Assembly (NCBI GenBank): GCA_919902505.1
Contig: CAKKRE010000062.1
Location: 1 to 45,437 of the forward strand
Source: Nitrospiraceae bacterium
Lineage (GTDB): Bacteria > Nitrospirota > Nitrospiria > Nitrospirales > Nitrospiraceae
Direction of reading: 5' to 3'
Length of the DNA stretch: 45,437 nt
The translations under genes were made by a program, and so were the position numbers. The notes beneath the pieces are model-generated. The model did not search any database. It saw only the letters and a program-made list of their open reading frames with translations, and was not told where the DNA came from. This document shows, in pieces, positions 1 through 7,021 of this stretch; the stretch's first letter is position 1; each line of letters opens with the position of its first letter.

Positions 1-461
1 CTCAAGAAGGCTGCCGGCGCGTGGAGAGCGCCGGCTGTCATGGTTTCAAGGCGAGGGGTCTCCGGTAACATGTGGGATGCCCCCTCAACGACGGATGATT
101 CGGATGGCTGTTGTGTCGTGGTAAAATCGGTTTCCACCGGAGTCGGCCATGGCGCATTGACAAGGGAGACTCCCCAGCGAACCGGCGCGCTTCGTGACTC
201 GACGAGTTCATGTGGGAAATGCAGCGTCACCGCGGCACCTATCCCTACAACAAGCCCATGAAGGAGTGTCGACACAACCAGTCCCATCAGGCTGTTGAGA
301 TGGTCCTTGTCGGATTCATAGCGCCTTGTTTCAGGTGGGACGCACACCGGGGCTCGGCGCTGAACCGTGCACAGATTCCGGCGAGCCGCAAGGCGAGAAC
401 CGAGCCCGTGAGTGGACAAGGACTCCTTGCTCCGGAGAGCTGCGCGCGTTTCCCTCTGCAC
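1..461 (-). CDS. TonB-like envelope protein, 5' part only (runs off the window)
   Basis: An open minus-strand frame runs without a stop into the window edge, so only the N-terminal part is present. It holds one hydrophobic segment with the pattern GLVVSTLLHGLVVGIGAAV, followed by a Trp-containing stretch and a Pro/Thr/Ser-rich region. This is the layout of the N-terminus of TonB, and it resembles the complete TonB at 8930-9892 (SLGLHG in its membrane segment). The start is uncertain. A GTG at 461 has an AGGAG about six bases upstream. An ATG at 287 begins directly before the membrane helix but has no clear ribosome site. The C-terminal TonB domain lies outside the window, so the family call is an inference from the N-terminus alone. 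Confidence 0.5.
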   Translation of the reverse strand, partial: MQRETRAALRSKESLSTHGLGSRLAARRNLCTVQRRAPVCVPPETRRYESDKDHLNSLMGLVVSTLLHGLVVGIGAAVTLHFPHELVESRSAPVRWGVSLVNAPWPTPVETDFTTTQQPSESSVVEGASHMLPETPRLETMTAGALHAPAAFL

Positions 462-475
462 TCATCTCTCCTTTT

Positions 476-637
476 CTACGGTATCTCAACGGAACTCACG
501 GACATGACTGCCCCCATGAGACCCGGGAAGGTGTTCCACAGCCACCAGCCTGCCACGGTGAGGATCACCATTCCGAGCGAGACGGCCAGACTGATGAGCA
601 CGCCGCGCTCACCGTCCAGTTTTCCAGGATGCGGCAT
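476..637 (-). CDS. Small single-helix membrane protein (53 aa)
   Basis: A 53-residue frame starts MPHPGKLDGERG and continues with one hydrophobic helix (about residues 13-37, containing VILTVAGWWLWNTF), ending SSVEIP. The short charged N-terminus before one long helix suggests an inner-membrane microprotein. It sits 16 bases downstream of a zinc-ribbon gene and 14 bases upstream of the TonB-like frame on the same strand, so it is probably in one transcript with them. Its ribosome site is weak. I do not recognise a family. An accessory of the TonB system is possible but only from position. Confidence 0.5.
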   Translation of the reverse strand: MPHPGKLDGERGVLISLAVSLGMVILTVAGWWLWNTFPGLMGAVMSVSSVEIP

Positions 638-653
638 GATCACTCACGTGGTG

Positions 654-839
654 TTACAAGGCCGTGTTGTCCCCGGTCTGACTGTCGGTCGGCCCGGGCC
701 TGTTCCTGACTTGAGCATCGGCTTGGTCGATGAGTAGCGCCGCCTGCGTAATGGCGTAGCTGCAGACCCCGCAGGTCCAGAAGGCTCCGGTGGGGATGAG
801 GCTCTGCCGTTGACAACGAGGACAGGTCTGCCTCTTCAT
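654..839 (-). CDS. Small zinc-ribbon protein
   Basis: The 61-residue product begins MKRQTCPRCQRQ and contains a second pair, WTCGVCSY, about 16 residues later. Two CxxC knuckles of this kind are typical of a treble-clef or rubredoxin-like zinc ribbon. After residue 35 the chain is polar and probably disordered. A GGAG sequence lies four bases before the ATG. It is one of four zinc-ribbon genes in the first 7.2 kb on this strand. Such proteins often bind nucleic acid or a protein partner, but nothing here identifies the target. Confidence 0.6.
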   Translation of the reverse strand: MKRQTCPRCQRQSLIPTGAFWTCGVCSYAITQAALLIDQADAQVRNRPGPTDSQTGDNTAL

Positions 840-851
840 GGGGCTCCGTGC

Positions 852-1070
852 TTAGTGGCGCATCGGGTGGCTGTAGGCGGAGGAAGGTGCCAAGCTTCGG
901 TTGTCATCTGCCTGTCCGAGCTGAGAGGCGAGTCGCGCCACGGCGTCGGCAAAGGCGACGAATTCGTCCCGGTCAAAATGCAACGTGATAGGGCCATAGG
1001 TGAAATGCAGCCTGTCGCAGCCGCACATGTTCAACGCCGCTTTCCCTTTGCCATGAATGACATTCTCCAT
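852..1070 (-). CDS. Conserved-looking small protein, function unknown
   Basis: The chosen start (MENVIHGKGKAALNMCGCDR) has AAGGAG nine bases upstream. An in-frame ATG at 1100 is less likely. The 72-residue protein has a CGC motif near residue 16, a beta-rich middle (LHFTYGPITLHFDRDEF) and an amphipathic helix (FADAVARLASQLG). No family is recognised. The next gene starts 12 bases after its stop, so the pair is probably co-transcribed. The two close cysteines could bind a metal, but there is no second pair to complete a normal zinc site. Confidence 0.5.
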   Translation of the reverse strand: MENVIHGKGKAALNMCGCDRLHFTYGPITLHFDRDEFVAFADAVARLASQLGQADDNRSLAPSSAYSHPMRH

Positions 1071-1117
1071 GATCGTGTCTCCTTGATGTGATCGGAACAT
1101 GCGTCAATTGTCATTGG

Positions 1118-1720
1118 TCAATCGTCAATCGTGCATGAAAGGAATTCGTCTGCGTCGGAGTCGAGCTGCGCTGACAATCTCCTTGCCTCACACGCTTCAA
1201 CTTCGGATGAGGCCGTGATGGCCTCGTGGTCCGCATCGTGCTCTGAACGCTTCGCGGTCACCCCCTTGGAATCCTTGATTTGACTCATCGTCAGGATCTC
1301 CTGGATCGCGGCCAGTCCGCGGTCCGTGAAGTCATGGATCAGGTGAAAGCGGAGAAGGCCTGCACGGTCGATCAGGAACGTTTGACACCTCACCGGCATC
1401 TGAGCCACGACTACGCCGAAGGACCGGTGGAGGCGGTTCACGGGATCGTACAGCAGAGGTGTGCGTGGTTTTGTCGGATGGTCGATCCACACTCGGTGCA
1501 ACGGACGAGTGCCGGAACTGACGATAAGCAGCGTCGTGTCCAACTGTTTGAGTGTGTTGGCCTGACGGTCCACGAAATCGGGTTCCATGATTCCCAGATA
1601 AGGAAGGAAACAGATGGCTGTCCAGCGGCCAGTGAACTGGGTCGAAGCAAGGTAGGTGAGCGTCCCTGCCAGCAATGCCGGTGTGCGAAACCTAGGTGCG
1701 GGCATCCCGATACGTCGCAT
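1118..1720 (-). CDS. Redoxin-like (AhpC/TSA fold) protein lacking the peroxidatic cysteine
   Basis: The N-terminal 150 residues read like a thioredoxin-fold redoxin: a strand-forming GRWTAICFLPYLG, then VDRQANTLKQLDTTLLIVSS, then PLLYDPVNRLHRSFGV and a late FLIDRAGLLRFHLIHD strand. These correspond to the usual peroxiredoxin core. Where AhpC-family proteins carry their catalytic Cys after the first strand there is Leu-Gly-Ile-Met-Glu instead, so peroxidase activity is doubtful. The C-terminal 50 residues are polar and acidic. A GGAGG lies five bases before the ATG. The neighbouring small redox and zinc proteins fit an iron or oxidative-stress context, but its exact role is unknown. Confidence 0.55.
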   Translation of the reverse strand: MRRIGMPAPRFRTPALLAGTLTYLASTQFTGRWTAICFLPYLGIMEPDFVDRQANTLKQLDTTLLIVSSGTRPLHRVWIDHPTKPRTPLLYDPVNRLHRSFGVVVAQMPVRCQTFLIDRAGLLRFHLIHDFTDRGLAAIQEILTMSQIKDSKGVTAKRSEHDADHEAITASSEVEACEARRLSAQLDSDADEFLSCTIDD

Positions 1721-1732
1721 GGTGTCCTCCGA

Positions 1733-1915
1733 TCAGTTGGGTGTGTTTTTGCGCGAGCAACGGTTCGGTGATCGACCCACAAGGCTCTGGGCTTGTTGGG
1801 TTTCCGTGTGAGACCATCCGCAATTGACGCATTTCCACCGGGCAGAGCGACTGTAGAAATTCAAGGGTCGTTCTGCCACCAGCAGGCCGTGGCATTTTTG
1901 ACAGGTTGTCGTCAT
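1733..1915 (-). CDS. Small zinc-ribbon protein
   Basis: A 60-residue protein begins MTTTCQKCHGLL and has a second CxxC pair, WKCVNCGW, 21 residues later. This is a classic four-cysteine zinc ribbon. The remainder is basic and Ser/Asn-rich. GAGG lies eight bases before the ATG. The stop is 12 bases upstream of the redoxin-like gene start, which suggests one transcript. It probably contacts nucleic acid or a partner protein. No named family was recognised. Confidence 0.6.
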   Translation of the reverse strand: MTTTCQKCHGLLVAERPLNFYSRSARWKCVNCGWSHTETQQAQSLVGRSPNRCSRKNTPN

Positions 1916-2008
1916 TCCTCGTCCTCACGTCTTGACTCCATAGCGCCCCGCGGAATGGGACGGCCTAGGAAGAATCAGCCGCCTCATTCAACGGACGCGC
2001 CCCCGTGT

Positions 2009-2128
2009 CTACCACTGGGCAACAGGATCTGTAAGGCCCAAGGGTGACGCCAGAGCAGTGGAGGTCTTTCCAATCCCTTCCTCAAGCCACCGAGTGATAA
2101 CCGGGTGGAGCAGCCCCTTTTCGTTCAT
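2009..2128 (-). CDS. Possible 39-aa ORF translationally coupled to the Com-like gene
   Basis: The ATG overlaps the stop of the upstream zinc-ribbon gene as ATGA, and a GGAGGG lies four bases before it. This is the signature of coupled translation. The predicted peptide starts MNEKGLLHPVITRWLEEG and ends DPVAQW. Nothing in it matches a family I know. Phage Mu Com, which the upstream product resembles, controls translation of the overlapping mom gene, so a coupled ORF here is notable. It may equally be a degraded remnant of a longer gene. Confidence 0.35.
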   Translation of the reverse strand: MNEKGLLHPVITRWLEEGIGKTSTALASPLGLTDPVAQW

Positions 2129-2346
2129 GGCTTCCCTCCTGTGCCAGATCGGCTCGGCGAACGGGACGATTGTGATTTCTTCCGAAACTCTATCTGAGAA
2201 GGTGGTGGCCACCGCAGCACGAGAATTCTCTTGCACCGGCGGCATTTTACCTCCATGCCTTCAGCGGTCAATTTCAAGAGGAGGTGTCCGCACGTACAAC
2301 GGATCTCGCTCTCGTGATCATCTTGAGGACTTGAATTCGTGGTCAT
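2125..2346 (-). CDS. Com-like zinc-finger microprotein
   Basis: The core reads IRCTCGHLLLKLTAEG followed by MEVKCRRCKRILVL, with four cysteines as C-x-C and C-x2-C about 19 residues apart. This is the pattern of phage Mu Com-type zinc-finger proteins, which bind mRNA and activate translation of an adjacent gene. A close paralogue lies at 7022-7201. The start is unsure: ATG 2346 avoids overlap with bfd, while ATG 2388 would overlap it by 29 bases. Neither has a good ribosome site. The stop overlaps the start of a 39-residue ORF. The RNA-binding role is inferred from the family only. Confidence 0.6.
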   Translation of the reverse strand: MTTNSSPQDDHESEIRCTCGHLLLKLTAEGMEVKCRRCKRILVLRWPPPSQIEFRKKSQSSRSPSRSGTGGKP

Positions 2347-2359
2347 CTTTGCATCGGTG

Positions 2360-2539
2360 TTAATGCATGGCCATACGGATGACGTCATCGATCAGGTCAT
2401 CGATCTGCGCCTCACACTTGCCGCAGCAGGATTCATCAAGCCCCATGGCATATCTGATGGCTTCCGGGGCCCCAGCGTGTCGTATGGCAATGTTCTGAAA
2501 CTCGGCTTCCCTGATGCCCTTGCAGAGACAGACGTACAT
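2360..2539 (-). CDS. bfd: Bacterioferritin-associated ferredoxin (Bfd-like)
   Basis: The 59-residue protein starts MYVCLCKGI and ends with the pair ESCCGKCEAQ, giving the C-x-C ... C-x2-C ligand set of the BFD [2Fe-2S] fold. Length and motif order match Bfd, the ferredoxin that delivers electrons to bacterioferritin so that stored ferric iron can be released as ferrous iron. The ATG at 2539 has GGAGGAG three bases upstream and gives the standard Bfd start. No bacterioferritin gene is visible in the window. Its place among Fur-linked genes fits a role in iron mobilisation. Confidence 0.8.
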   Translation of the reverse strand: MYVCLCKGIREAEFQNIAIRHAGAPEAIRYAMGLDESCCGKCEAQIDDLIDDVIRMAMH

Positions 2540-2650
2540 GGGCTCCTCCATCAATAATAAAGGCTTAGGGAGATGGACTGGTGAAATCTTTCCGCCTTGG
2601 GATATATGATCCGCCTCATCCCAGTGTGTCCTGTGAATCCATCGCTCACG

Positions 2651-2690
2651 AAAAAGCCTCAGGTGCCCCGTGATAATCTTGGGCTCCGGC
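2651..2690 (-). terminator. Weak terminator-like hairpin after the HD-GYP gene
   Basis: On the minus strand an AGCC...GGCT stem with internal mismatches is followed by five T residues. It lies about 200 bases downstream of the HD-GYP stop. Its upper half resembles the clear terminator at 3611-3650, and both are flanked by a GCCAGAGG sequence. The pairing is imperfect, so this is tentative. Confidence 0.35.
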
Positions 2691-2770
2691 CTAAGTAGCC
2701 TCTGGCTGAGTCATTACTAGTTCTGTGTCGCTCGCTCAGCACGTAGCCCGACCTCTTTTCGTCAACGAAA

Positions 2771-2838
2771 GGGCGGGCGGGGGGCCTTAGGAGGAAGAAA
2801 GGGCCCCCGCCCGCGAAGTGGGAGGGCACAACTCCCAC
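2771..2838. other. Two adjacent strong hairpins downstream of the HD-GYP gene
   Basis: Positions 2771-2786 and 2801-2814 form a GC-only inverted repeat of about 14 pairs. Directly after it, GTGGGAG (2818-2824) and CTCCCAC (2832-2838) form a perfect seven-pair hairpin. No T tract follows on either strand, so these are not standard intrinsic terminators. They could protect the 3' end of the minus-strand mRNA or be a remnant of a palindromic repeat. The stretch 2540-2887 shows no other gene. Confidence 0.5.
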
Positions 2839-2887
2839 TCCGTTGCCGGCATGTCGGGCACCGGCTGTCGGTCTAGTAAAATCATGC

Positions 2888-3595
2888 TCAAAGCGAAAGA
2901 CTCTCTTCCGTGAGTTGCCCCACTTGCGAAGAAGCGCCGGATTGGCCCAGGAGGCGGCACAGCACAGGGACCAGCGTGGGATCAAACTGTGTTCCTGAAG
3001 CCACGAGCAGAATCCTGAGTGCGATCTTGCTGCGCGTATTTGGACAAGGAACATCGGGCACCTGAATGGCGTCGAAGGCGTCGGCGATGGCCAGAATCCT
3101 GGCTCCGAGCGGGACGAACTCCCCCCTGATGCCATAGGGATAGCCTGACCCATCCCAGCGCTCGTGGTGATGGGCGATGAGGATCGAGGCCTCCCTCAAG
3201 AAAGAAAACGGTTCGAGCAGCGTCGCTCCAAGGCGGGAATGATTCTGAATGGCGACGTAGGCCTCGGGTTTAAGCGGGTCCCTGTTCTTGGCGAGATGAG
3301 TCGGGAGCATCAAGAGCCCGATATCGTGAAGTAAGGCGGCGAGTTTCAGGTCGTGCAACTCGCCAAGAGTCAGGCCGACCGCTTGTCCGACCAGCAACGA
3401 GATCGCAGCCGTTCTGCGGCCGTGGCCTGTCTGCCAGGGGAGCGCGCGATCCAACTCCTTGCTCACTTGCCGCACGAGGATGCTTTCGACGTCACGGCGT
3501 GACGCCACAGGGAGTCGGAGGCGGTCGATCTTCCGGAGCATGGCCTGCATCGTGATGATCCCAGGGTGGATGTGTTCACAGACCCGCTGTTCCAT
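2888..3595 (-). CDS. HD-GYP domain protein (possible cyclic-di-GMP phosphodiesterase)
   Basis: The protein carries the HD-GYP signature set: an early His (TGHGRR), the metal-binding LLHDIGLL, a later HHERWDGSGYPYG that defines the GYP extension, and LGARILAIADAFDAI. These residues bind the di-iron or tri-metal centre used to hydrolyse cyclic-di-GMP. The chain (235 residues) is little more than the catalytic domain plus a short helical N-terminus. There is no receiver or membrane domain, so its input is unknown. ATG 3595 is preferred because GGAGG lies seven bases upstream; ATG 3601 would be too close. A terminator separates it from the upstream FMN operon, so it probably has its own promoter. 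Confidence 0.75.
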   Translation of the reverse strand: MEQRVCEHIHPGIITMQAMLRKIDRLRLPVASRRDVESILVRQVSKELDRALPWQTGHGRRTAAISLLVGQAVGLTLGELHDLKLAALLHDIGLLMLPTHLAKNRDPLKPEAYVAIQNHSRLGATLLEPFSFLREASILIAHHHERWDGSGYPYGIRGEFVPLGARILAIADAFDAIQVPDVPCPNTRSKIALRILLVASGTQFDPTLVPVLCRLLGQSGASSQVGQLTEESLSL

Positions 3596-3610
3596 CGTCA
3601 TTCCTCCAAG

Positions 3611-3650
3611 ACAAACAAAAAGCCCAAAATCACGTTGTGATCTTGGGCTC
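3611..3650 (-). terminator. Rho-independent terminator of the FMN/porin operon
   Basis: On the minus strand, AGCCCAAGATCAC pairs with GTGATTTTGGGCT across a three-base loop, with one G-T wobble, and is followed by TTTTTG. It lies about 55 bases after the stop of the membrane-protein gene at 3704. This closes the operon that runs from the porin to that gene and leaves the HD-GYP gene separate. Confidence 0.8.
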
Positions 3651-3703
3651 TGGGTGAAAACCTCTGGCCGCTAATTGAACTGATAGAAAACTGAATCAGT
3701 GTG

Positions 3704-4222
3704 TCATGACTCTTCCCCTCGTTTCCCGGCCATCAGCGGTTGCTTCAAAATCCACATTTCGTAGAGAGGGATCGCCATCATCGCGAGAAAGCTGCCCATC
3801 ATCAACGTATCACCGGCCAGCATCGTCAGCACGAAAATAGGTGAGACGTAGCTGATGAGCCAGGGGGAAAGAAGATCCAGGGCCACGCCACCGAACGAAA
3901 GCCATGTCAGCCAGACTTGCGTGGCGTGGCTGGTATGTGTCAGGTAAAGGACGTGGACGAGAATCATGAACACAACCGGCATGGTAAACAGGTGAAAGTG
4001 CGTCACTTCGGCCAGTTCCCGAAACGACATCGGTTCGCCGAAGGTCGCGTCCGAGCCGCGGTAGTGGTCGGCGATCCCTTGTGGGCTCAAACTGGTCATG
4101 CTGTGCGCCCAGAAGAAGGAAAAAAGAAATCCCACGAGCATCAAAAAAAGGAATTGCGTATACAACAACCTGATATGACGATCCGAATCACGCAGGCGGA
4201 ATCGAGCATTAAAATTTCGCAT
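3704..4222 (-). CDS. Four-helix membrane protein with clustered histidines
   Basis: The 172-residue protein has four predicted membrane helices (roughly residues 20-40, 76-96, 103-123 and 128-152) and a basic N-terminus. Histidines cluster in and around the second helix (THFHLFTMP, ILVHVLYLTHTSH). That spacing could ligate b-type haem, but this is inference. It is the last gene of the run porin, lipoprotein, FMN-binding protein, membrane protein. It starts 23 bases after the FMN-protein stop and is followed by a terminator. A likely job is passing electrons from the inner membrane to the FMN protein. The start has no clear ribosome site. Confidence 0.65.
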   Translation of the reverse strand: MRNFNARFRLRDSDRHIRLLYTQFLFLMLVGFLFSFFWAHSMTSLSPQGIADHYRGSDATFGEPMSFRELAEVTHFHLFTMPVVFMILVHVLYLTHTSHATQVWLTWLSFGGVALDLLSPWLISYVSPIFVLTMLAGDTLMMGSFLAMMAIPLYEMWILKQPLMAGKRGEES

Positions 4223-4245
4223 GCCAGTGCAGTATCCCGACGGCC

Positions 4246-4932
4246 TTAGTTGCCGAATAGGGTCCCCAACAGTCCTCTCTCGGCCTTCTGCACTGCGACC
4301 GTGTCGCTGCCTAAGCCGGCCGGCTTCAAGTAAAATTCGTCTACCAGTACCAGCACTCGTTTGACGCCGGCGTTCATCGACCGGACGGACATCGTGGCTC
4401 CACTGATGTTGATAATGTCTTTGTTGATTCGAATGGGGTCCGTGACGGTCTTGCCGTCATACTGAGAGTTGAATCGCTTCTTCCCGATCTCGCTGCCCTT
4501 TGCATCCCGAAAGACCAGCAATTCGACGTCGGTGCAATTCCCTTTGGGATCCACTCCTACCATATAGGTCATGGGCTTATATTTGCCGATGGTGTTGTGG
4601 ATCATCGCATACCCATCGACCTTGTCTCCAGTCTCCCCGATGTACAGGTCGAACGAGTCTTCCGGAAACTTCCAACCGATGCGCTGTTCGATGAGTTCTT
4701 TCCTGTCCTGCGTGAGTCGGATGAGTTCCTTGCGCACACGTTGAGATTTCGGGAGGATGGTCTTCACGGCCTCCTCCTCGGTCATGAACTCTTCGTACTT
4801 GAAGTCGTCGTCTTTCAGGAAGCGGCGCAATTCGTTGTCCCAGACTTTCTCCGTCGCCAGCGCCGGGAGCGACGAGGTCAGAAGCAATACGACTGCGGTT
4901 AAGGTGCGGTACGCACTCACTGTACTGAACAT
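4246..4932 (-). CDS. Exported FMN-binding domain protein (NqrC/RnfG-like fold)
   Basis: The start at 4932 gives a signal peptide (LTAVVLLLTSSLPALA, cleavage near ALA-TEKVW), and AAGGAG lies six bases upstream. The mature protein contains an FMN-binding domain, with GETGDKVDGYAMI and the attachment motif ISGATMSVRSM. In this family the Thr of S-G-A-T carries covalently linked FMN, attached by ApbE through a phosphoester bond. An ApbE gene lies 2.6 kb away across a shared regulatory region, which supports flavinylation. The gene overlaps the lipoprotein gene by 16 bases. It probably acts in the periplasm as an electron carrier or reductase. Its acceptor is not shown by sequence; ferric iron is a reasonable guess from context. 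Confidence 0.8.
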   Translation of the reverse strand: MFSTVSAYRTLTAVVLLLTSSLPALATEKVWDNELRRFLKDDDFKYEEFMTEEEAVKTILPKSQRVRKELIRLTQDRKELIEQRIGWKFPEDSFDLYIGETGDKVDGYAMIHNTIGKYKPMTYMVGVDPKGNCTDVELLVFRDAKGSEIGKKRFNSQYDGKTVTDPIRINKDIINISGATMSVRSMNAGVKRVLVLVDEFYLKPAGLGSDTVAVQKAERGLLGTLFGN

Positions 4933-5378
4933 CCATGCTCCTTCAATTTGGTGTCCAAGCGGGTCTGCACGTCGGTCATGATCTCCGTCGAGGACTCGGT
5001 GTCGGTCCAGCCGAACAGGCGGGAGCCGCCACGGAATGCCCACCGTTGTCGCTCTTCGATGAAGCCGATTTTTGTGACGTCGCCGAGGCGTGTGACTGCC
5101 AGGGAAATCCGGGACCGATCTTTGCTGTCCCCCAAGTCTCGCTGAAGGGCACCAAAGGTCCGTCCCGGCATGGGTATTTCAAGCCACGCGGTGTCGATCA
5201 GGCCTGCGTCCTTATCCTGCCGCGCTATCGCACGATCTTTGACTGCGTCAAGCGCAGCGTTCCAGGCATGGTCGTAGCTGCAGACGGCGAATCGTTCCTG
5301 CATACCGCCCAGCGATGCGCAGGCGGTCAGGAGAGCGGGAATCAGGAGGATGCTGAGTCGGCGGTAGTGCGGTGTCAT
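4917..5378 (-). CDS. Lipoprotein in the FMN-protein operon
   Basis: The N-terminus (RRLSILLIPALLTACASLGG) is a lipoprotein signal with the Cys at residue 20. The mature 134 residues contain a central beta-rich part (GRTFGALQRDLGDSKD, ISLAVTRLGDVTKIGF) and a C-terminal helix with a lone Cys before the end. No family is recognised with certainty. The gene lies between porin and FMN-protein genes and overlaps the latter by 16 bases, so the products are probably needed together in the envelope. No strong ribosome site precedes the ATG. Confidence 0.6.
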   Translation of the reverse strand: MTPHYRRLSILLIPALLTACASLGGMQERFAVCSYDHAWNAALDAVKDRAIARQDKDAGLIDTAWLEIPMPGRTFGALQRDLGDSKDRSRISLAVTRLGDVTKIGFIEERQRWAFRGGSRLFGWTDTESSTEIMTDVQTRLDTKLKEHGCSVQ

Positions 5379-5438
5379 ATCAATTCTGTCGGTATCGTCC
5401 AGGCCCTCCCGATCGGGACGGCCTGGACGAGGAGCCGG

Positions 5439-6887
5439 TTAGAAGTACGTGGCTGCTTGGATTAAGAATCCGTTTCCATTCATCGGGCTGCCTGCAGTGC
5501 CGAGATCCCCGGCGGCTACAAGCCCCTTTGCGTCCTTCTGGGTATTGAATTGCCAGTCGAATTTGATCACCGTGTCTTCAATCGGTCGGAAATTGAGACC
5601 GAGGGTCAAGCGCTCAAGCTTCCGTTGGCCTCCCAGCGCGTTCTGCTTGGTGCGATCGTCGGTATCCGTGTTGACCTGTTCCCACCGCACGACTGCCGTA
5701 AACGTAGAGGCGTCGGTGAAATGGCTGGGCGCCCATTTCTTGAGGAATTCCGGCATGAAGTGATAATTCCCCTGAACGTAGTAGCCTTGCATGCCGGCCG
5801 GTCCGATGACCCGGTTGGCGACGCCGGTCGCATTGTCGTTGCCGATTCTCGTCCAGGCTGACTCTCCGATGATTTCGAACGGGCCTTTTTGGAGAGTCCA
5901 GTCCAATGCAAACATATCGATATAGCCCGCCCCCACGGCTCCGGCGGCCGGCTTGTACGCTCCATGGTAGCCGGATCCGGCGATTTCAATGCCCAGCATC
6001 GGGCTGAAGGCAATGCGGCCGACGACGGCTTTGTTGTCGTCGCGATCCCGAGAGACGCTGCCCCGCGCGCTTCGCACCCCAAGGTCGGTAATGCCGCCGG
6101 CCGTCTGGCTCATTCCATTGACGGCATAGACTTCATAGTCCAGTTTCGACCGGGACGAGGGATAGAGGGTCCCGTAAATACCGGCGCCTGCTTCGAACCA
6201 GGTGCTGGGGATCACGATGCGAGAGACCATCGGCCGATCGACGAGATCGTTCAAAGGTGAGTCGTGCAACAAGTTAAACTTGCCGACCGGCATCAACAAG
6301 ATACCTGCTCGGAGATTGATCGCTTCATTAATCAGGTAATCCAACTGGGCAAACTCGATCTGCATGGAACCGTCGGTGCCTTGCGGCGCATTGGTTCCAC
6401 CGCGCTCCATCTCGATTTCCGTTGCGAACTTAATATGGTCGGTAATGTCCGCATAAATAAAGGGCACCAGCCGTTGCTGGCCGAATGAATTACGGCTAGG
6501 GTTGTCCAGGTTCTGACGGGACAGTGAGTTGTACATGACATCGGCATATCCACCGACCGTTGCTTTCGGAGCACTCAAGAAGGGCTTGGCGTAAATGAGT
6601 TTGCCGGATCCGGTTGATCCGAATCCCAACGGAATCTTTTCCTCGCCCTTTCGCTCGACTCGAATGTCGGTGATGGGACCTGATGCCAAGGGATATTGCG
6701 GAGTCGAGGCCGCTTCACCCTGGCCTTGTTGCATGCCGCCTTCACGTCGTTCGTGTTCCTGAAGCCGCTTCTCGACTGCCTCATCAACCAGTTTTTTGAT
6801 GTCCTCCGGGGTCATGTTTTCCGCCAGTACCGGCATGGCCGGTAGACTGGCTAAGACGAGAGCCCCGAGGATTGCCCTGATTTTCAT
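5439..6887 (-). CDS. Outer-membrane porin-like beta-barrel protein
   Basis: The start at 6887 has GGAGG six bases upstream and gives a clean signal peptide (MKIRAILGALVLASLPAMPV, cleaved near VLA-EN). A helical, probably coiled-coil segment (EDIKKLVDEAVEKRLQEHE) follows. The rest is an alternating beta-strand barrel with GGYADVMYNS, a repeated pattern of aromatic strand ends and a terminal Phe (AATYF), as outer-membrane proteins have. It resembles phosphate-selective or carbohydrate-type porins of Gram-negative bacteria (about 480 residues). The substrate cannot be read from sequence. It heads the operon with the lipoprotein, FMN protein and membrane protein. A longer frame from ATG 7025 overlaps the Com-like stop as ATGA but would bury the signal peptide. 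Confidence 0.7.
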   Translation of the reverse strand: MKIRAILGALVLASLPAMPVLAENMTPEDIKKLVDEAVEKRLQEHERREGGMQQGQGEAASTPQYPLASGPITDIRVERKGEEKIPLGFGSTGSGKLIYAKPFLSAPKATVGGYADVMYNSLSRQNLDNPSRNSFGQQRLVPFIYADITDHIKFATEIEMERGGTNAPQGTDGSMQIEFAQLDYLINEAINLRAGILLMPVGKFNLLHDSPLNDLVDRPMVSRIVIPSTWFEAGAGIYGTLYPSSRSKLDYEVYAVNGMSQTAGGITDLGVRSARGSVSRDRDDNKAVVGRIAFSPMLGIEIAGSGYHGAYKPAAGAVGAGYIDMFALDWTLQKGPFEIIGESAWTRIGNDNATGVANRVIGPAGMQGYYVQGNYHFMPEFLKKWAPSHFTDASTFTAVVRWEQVNTDTDDRTKQNALGGQRKLERLTLGLNFRPIEDTVIKFDWQFNTQKDAKGLVAAGDLGTAGSPMNGNGFLIQAATYF

Positions 6888-7021
6888 GGGTATCCTCCAT
6901 CCGCGAGTAAGGTGTTGGTTGGACTCGGGACTCAAAGGTCTCTGGTCTACGGGGAAAATAGGTATACGTGATCGATGCCCTGGAGTGTGCCTGGTGGTGA
7001 GGCCTCCTTTCATAGATCGAA

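Noticed and set aside
210-737. Long plus-strand frame across the window start
   Set aside because: No recognisable motif; minus-strand frames there show a TonB-like N-terminus, a membrane microprotein and a zinc ribbon with better coding character.
2671-2720. Possible cyclic-di-GMP riboswitch near the HD-GYP gene
   Set aside because: GCCTCCGGCC-like words suggested one, but the tetraloop-receptor and helix order of the GEMM motif could not be found; a weak terminator explains the similarity to 3611-3650.
2659-3153. 164-codon minus-strand frame overlapping the HD-GYP gene
   Set aside because: It lies in another frame of the well-supported HD-GYP gene and runs into hairpin sequence.
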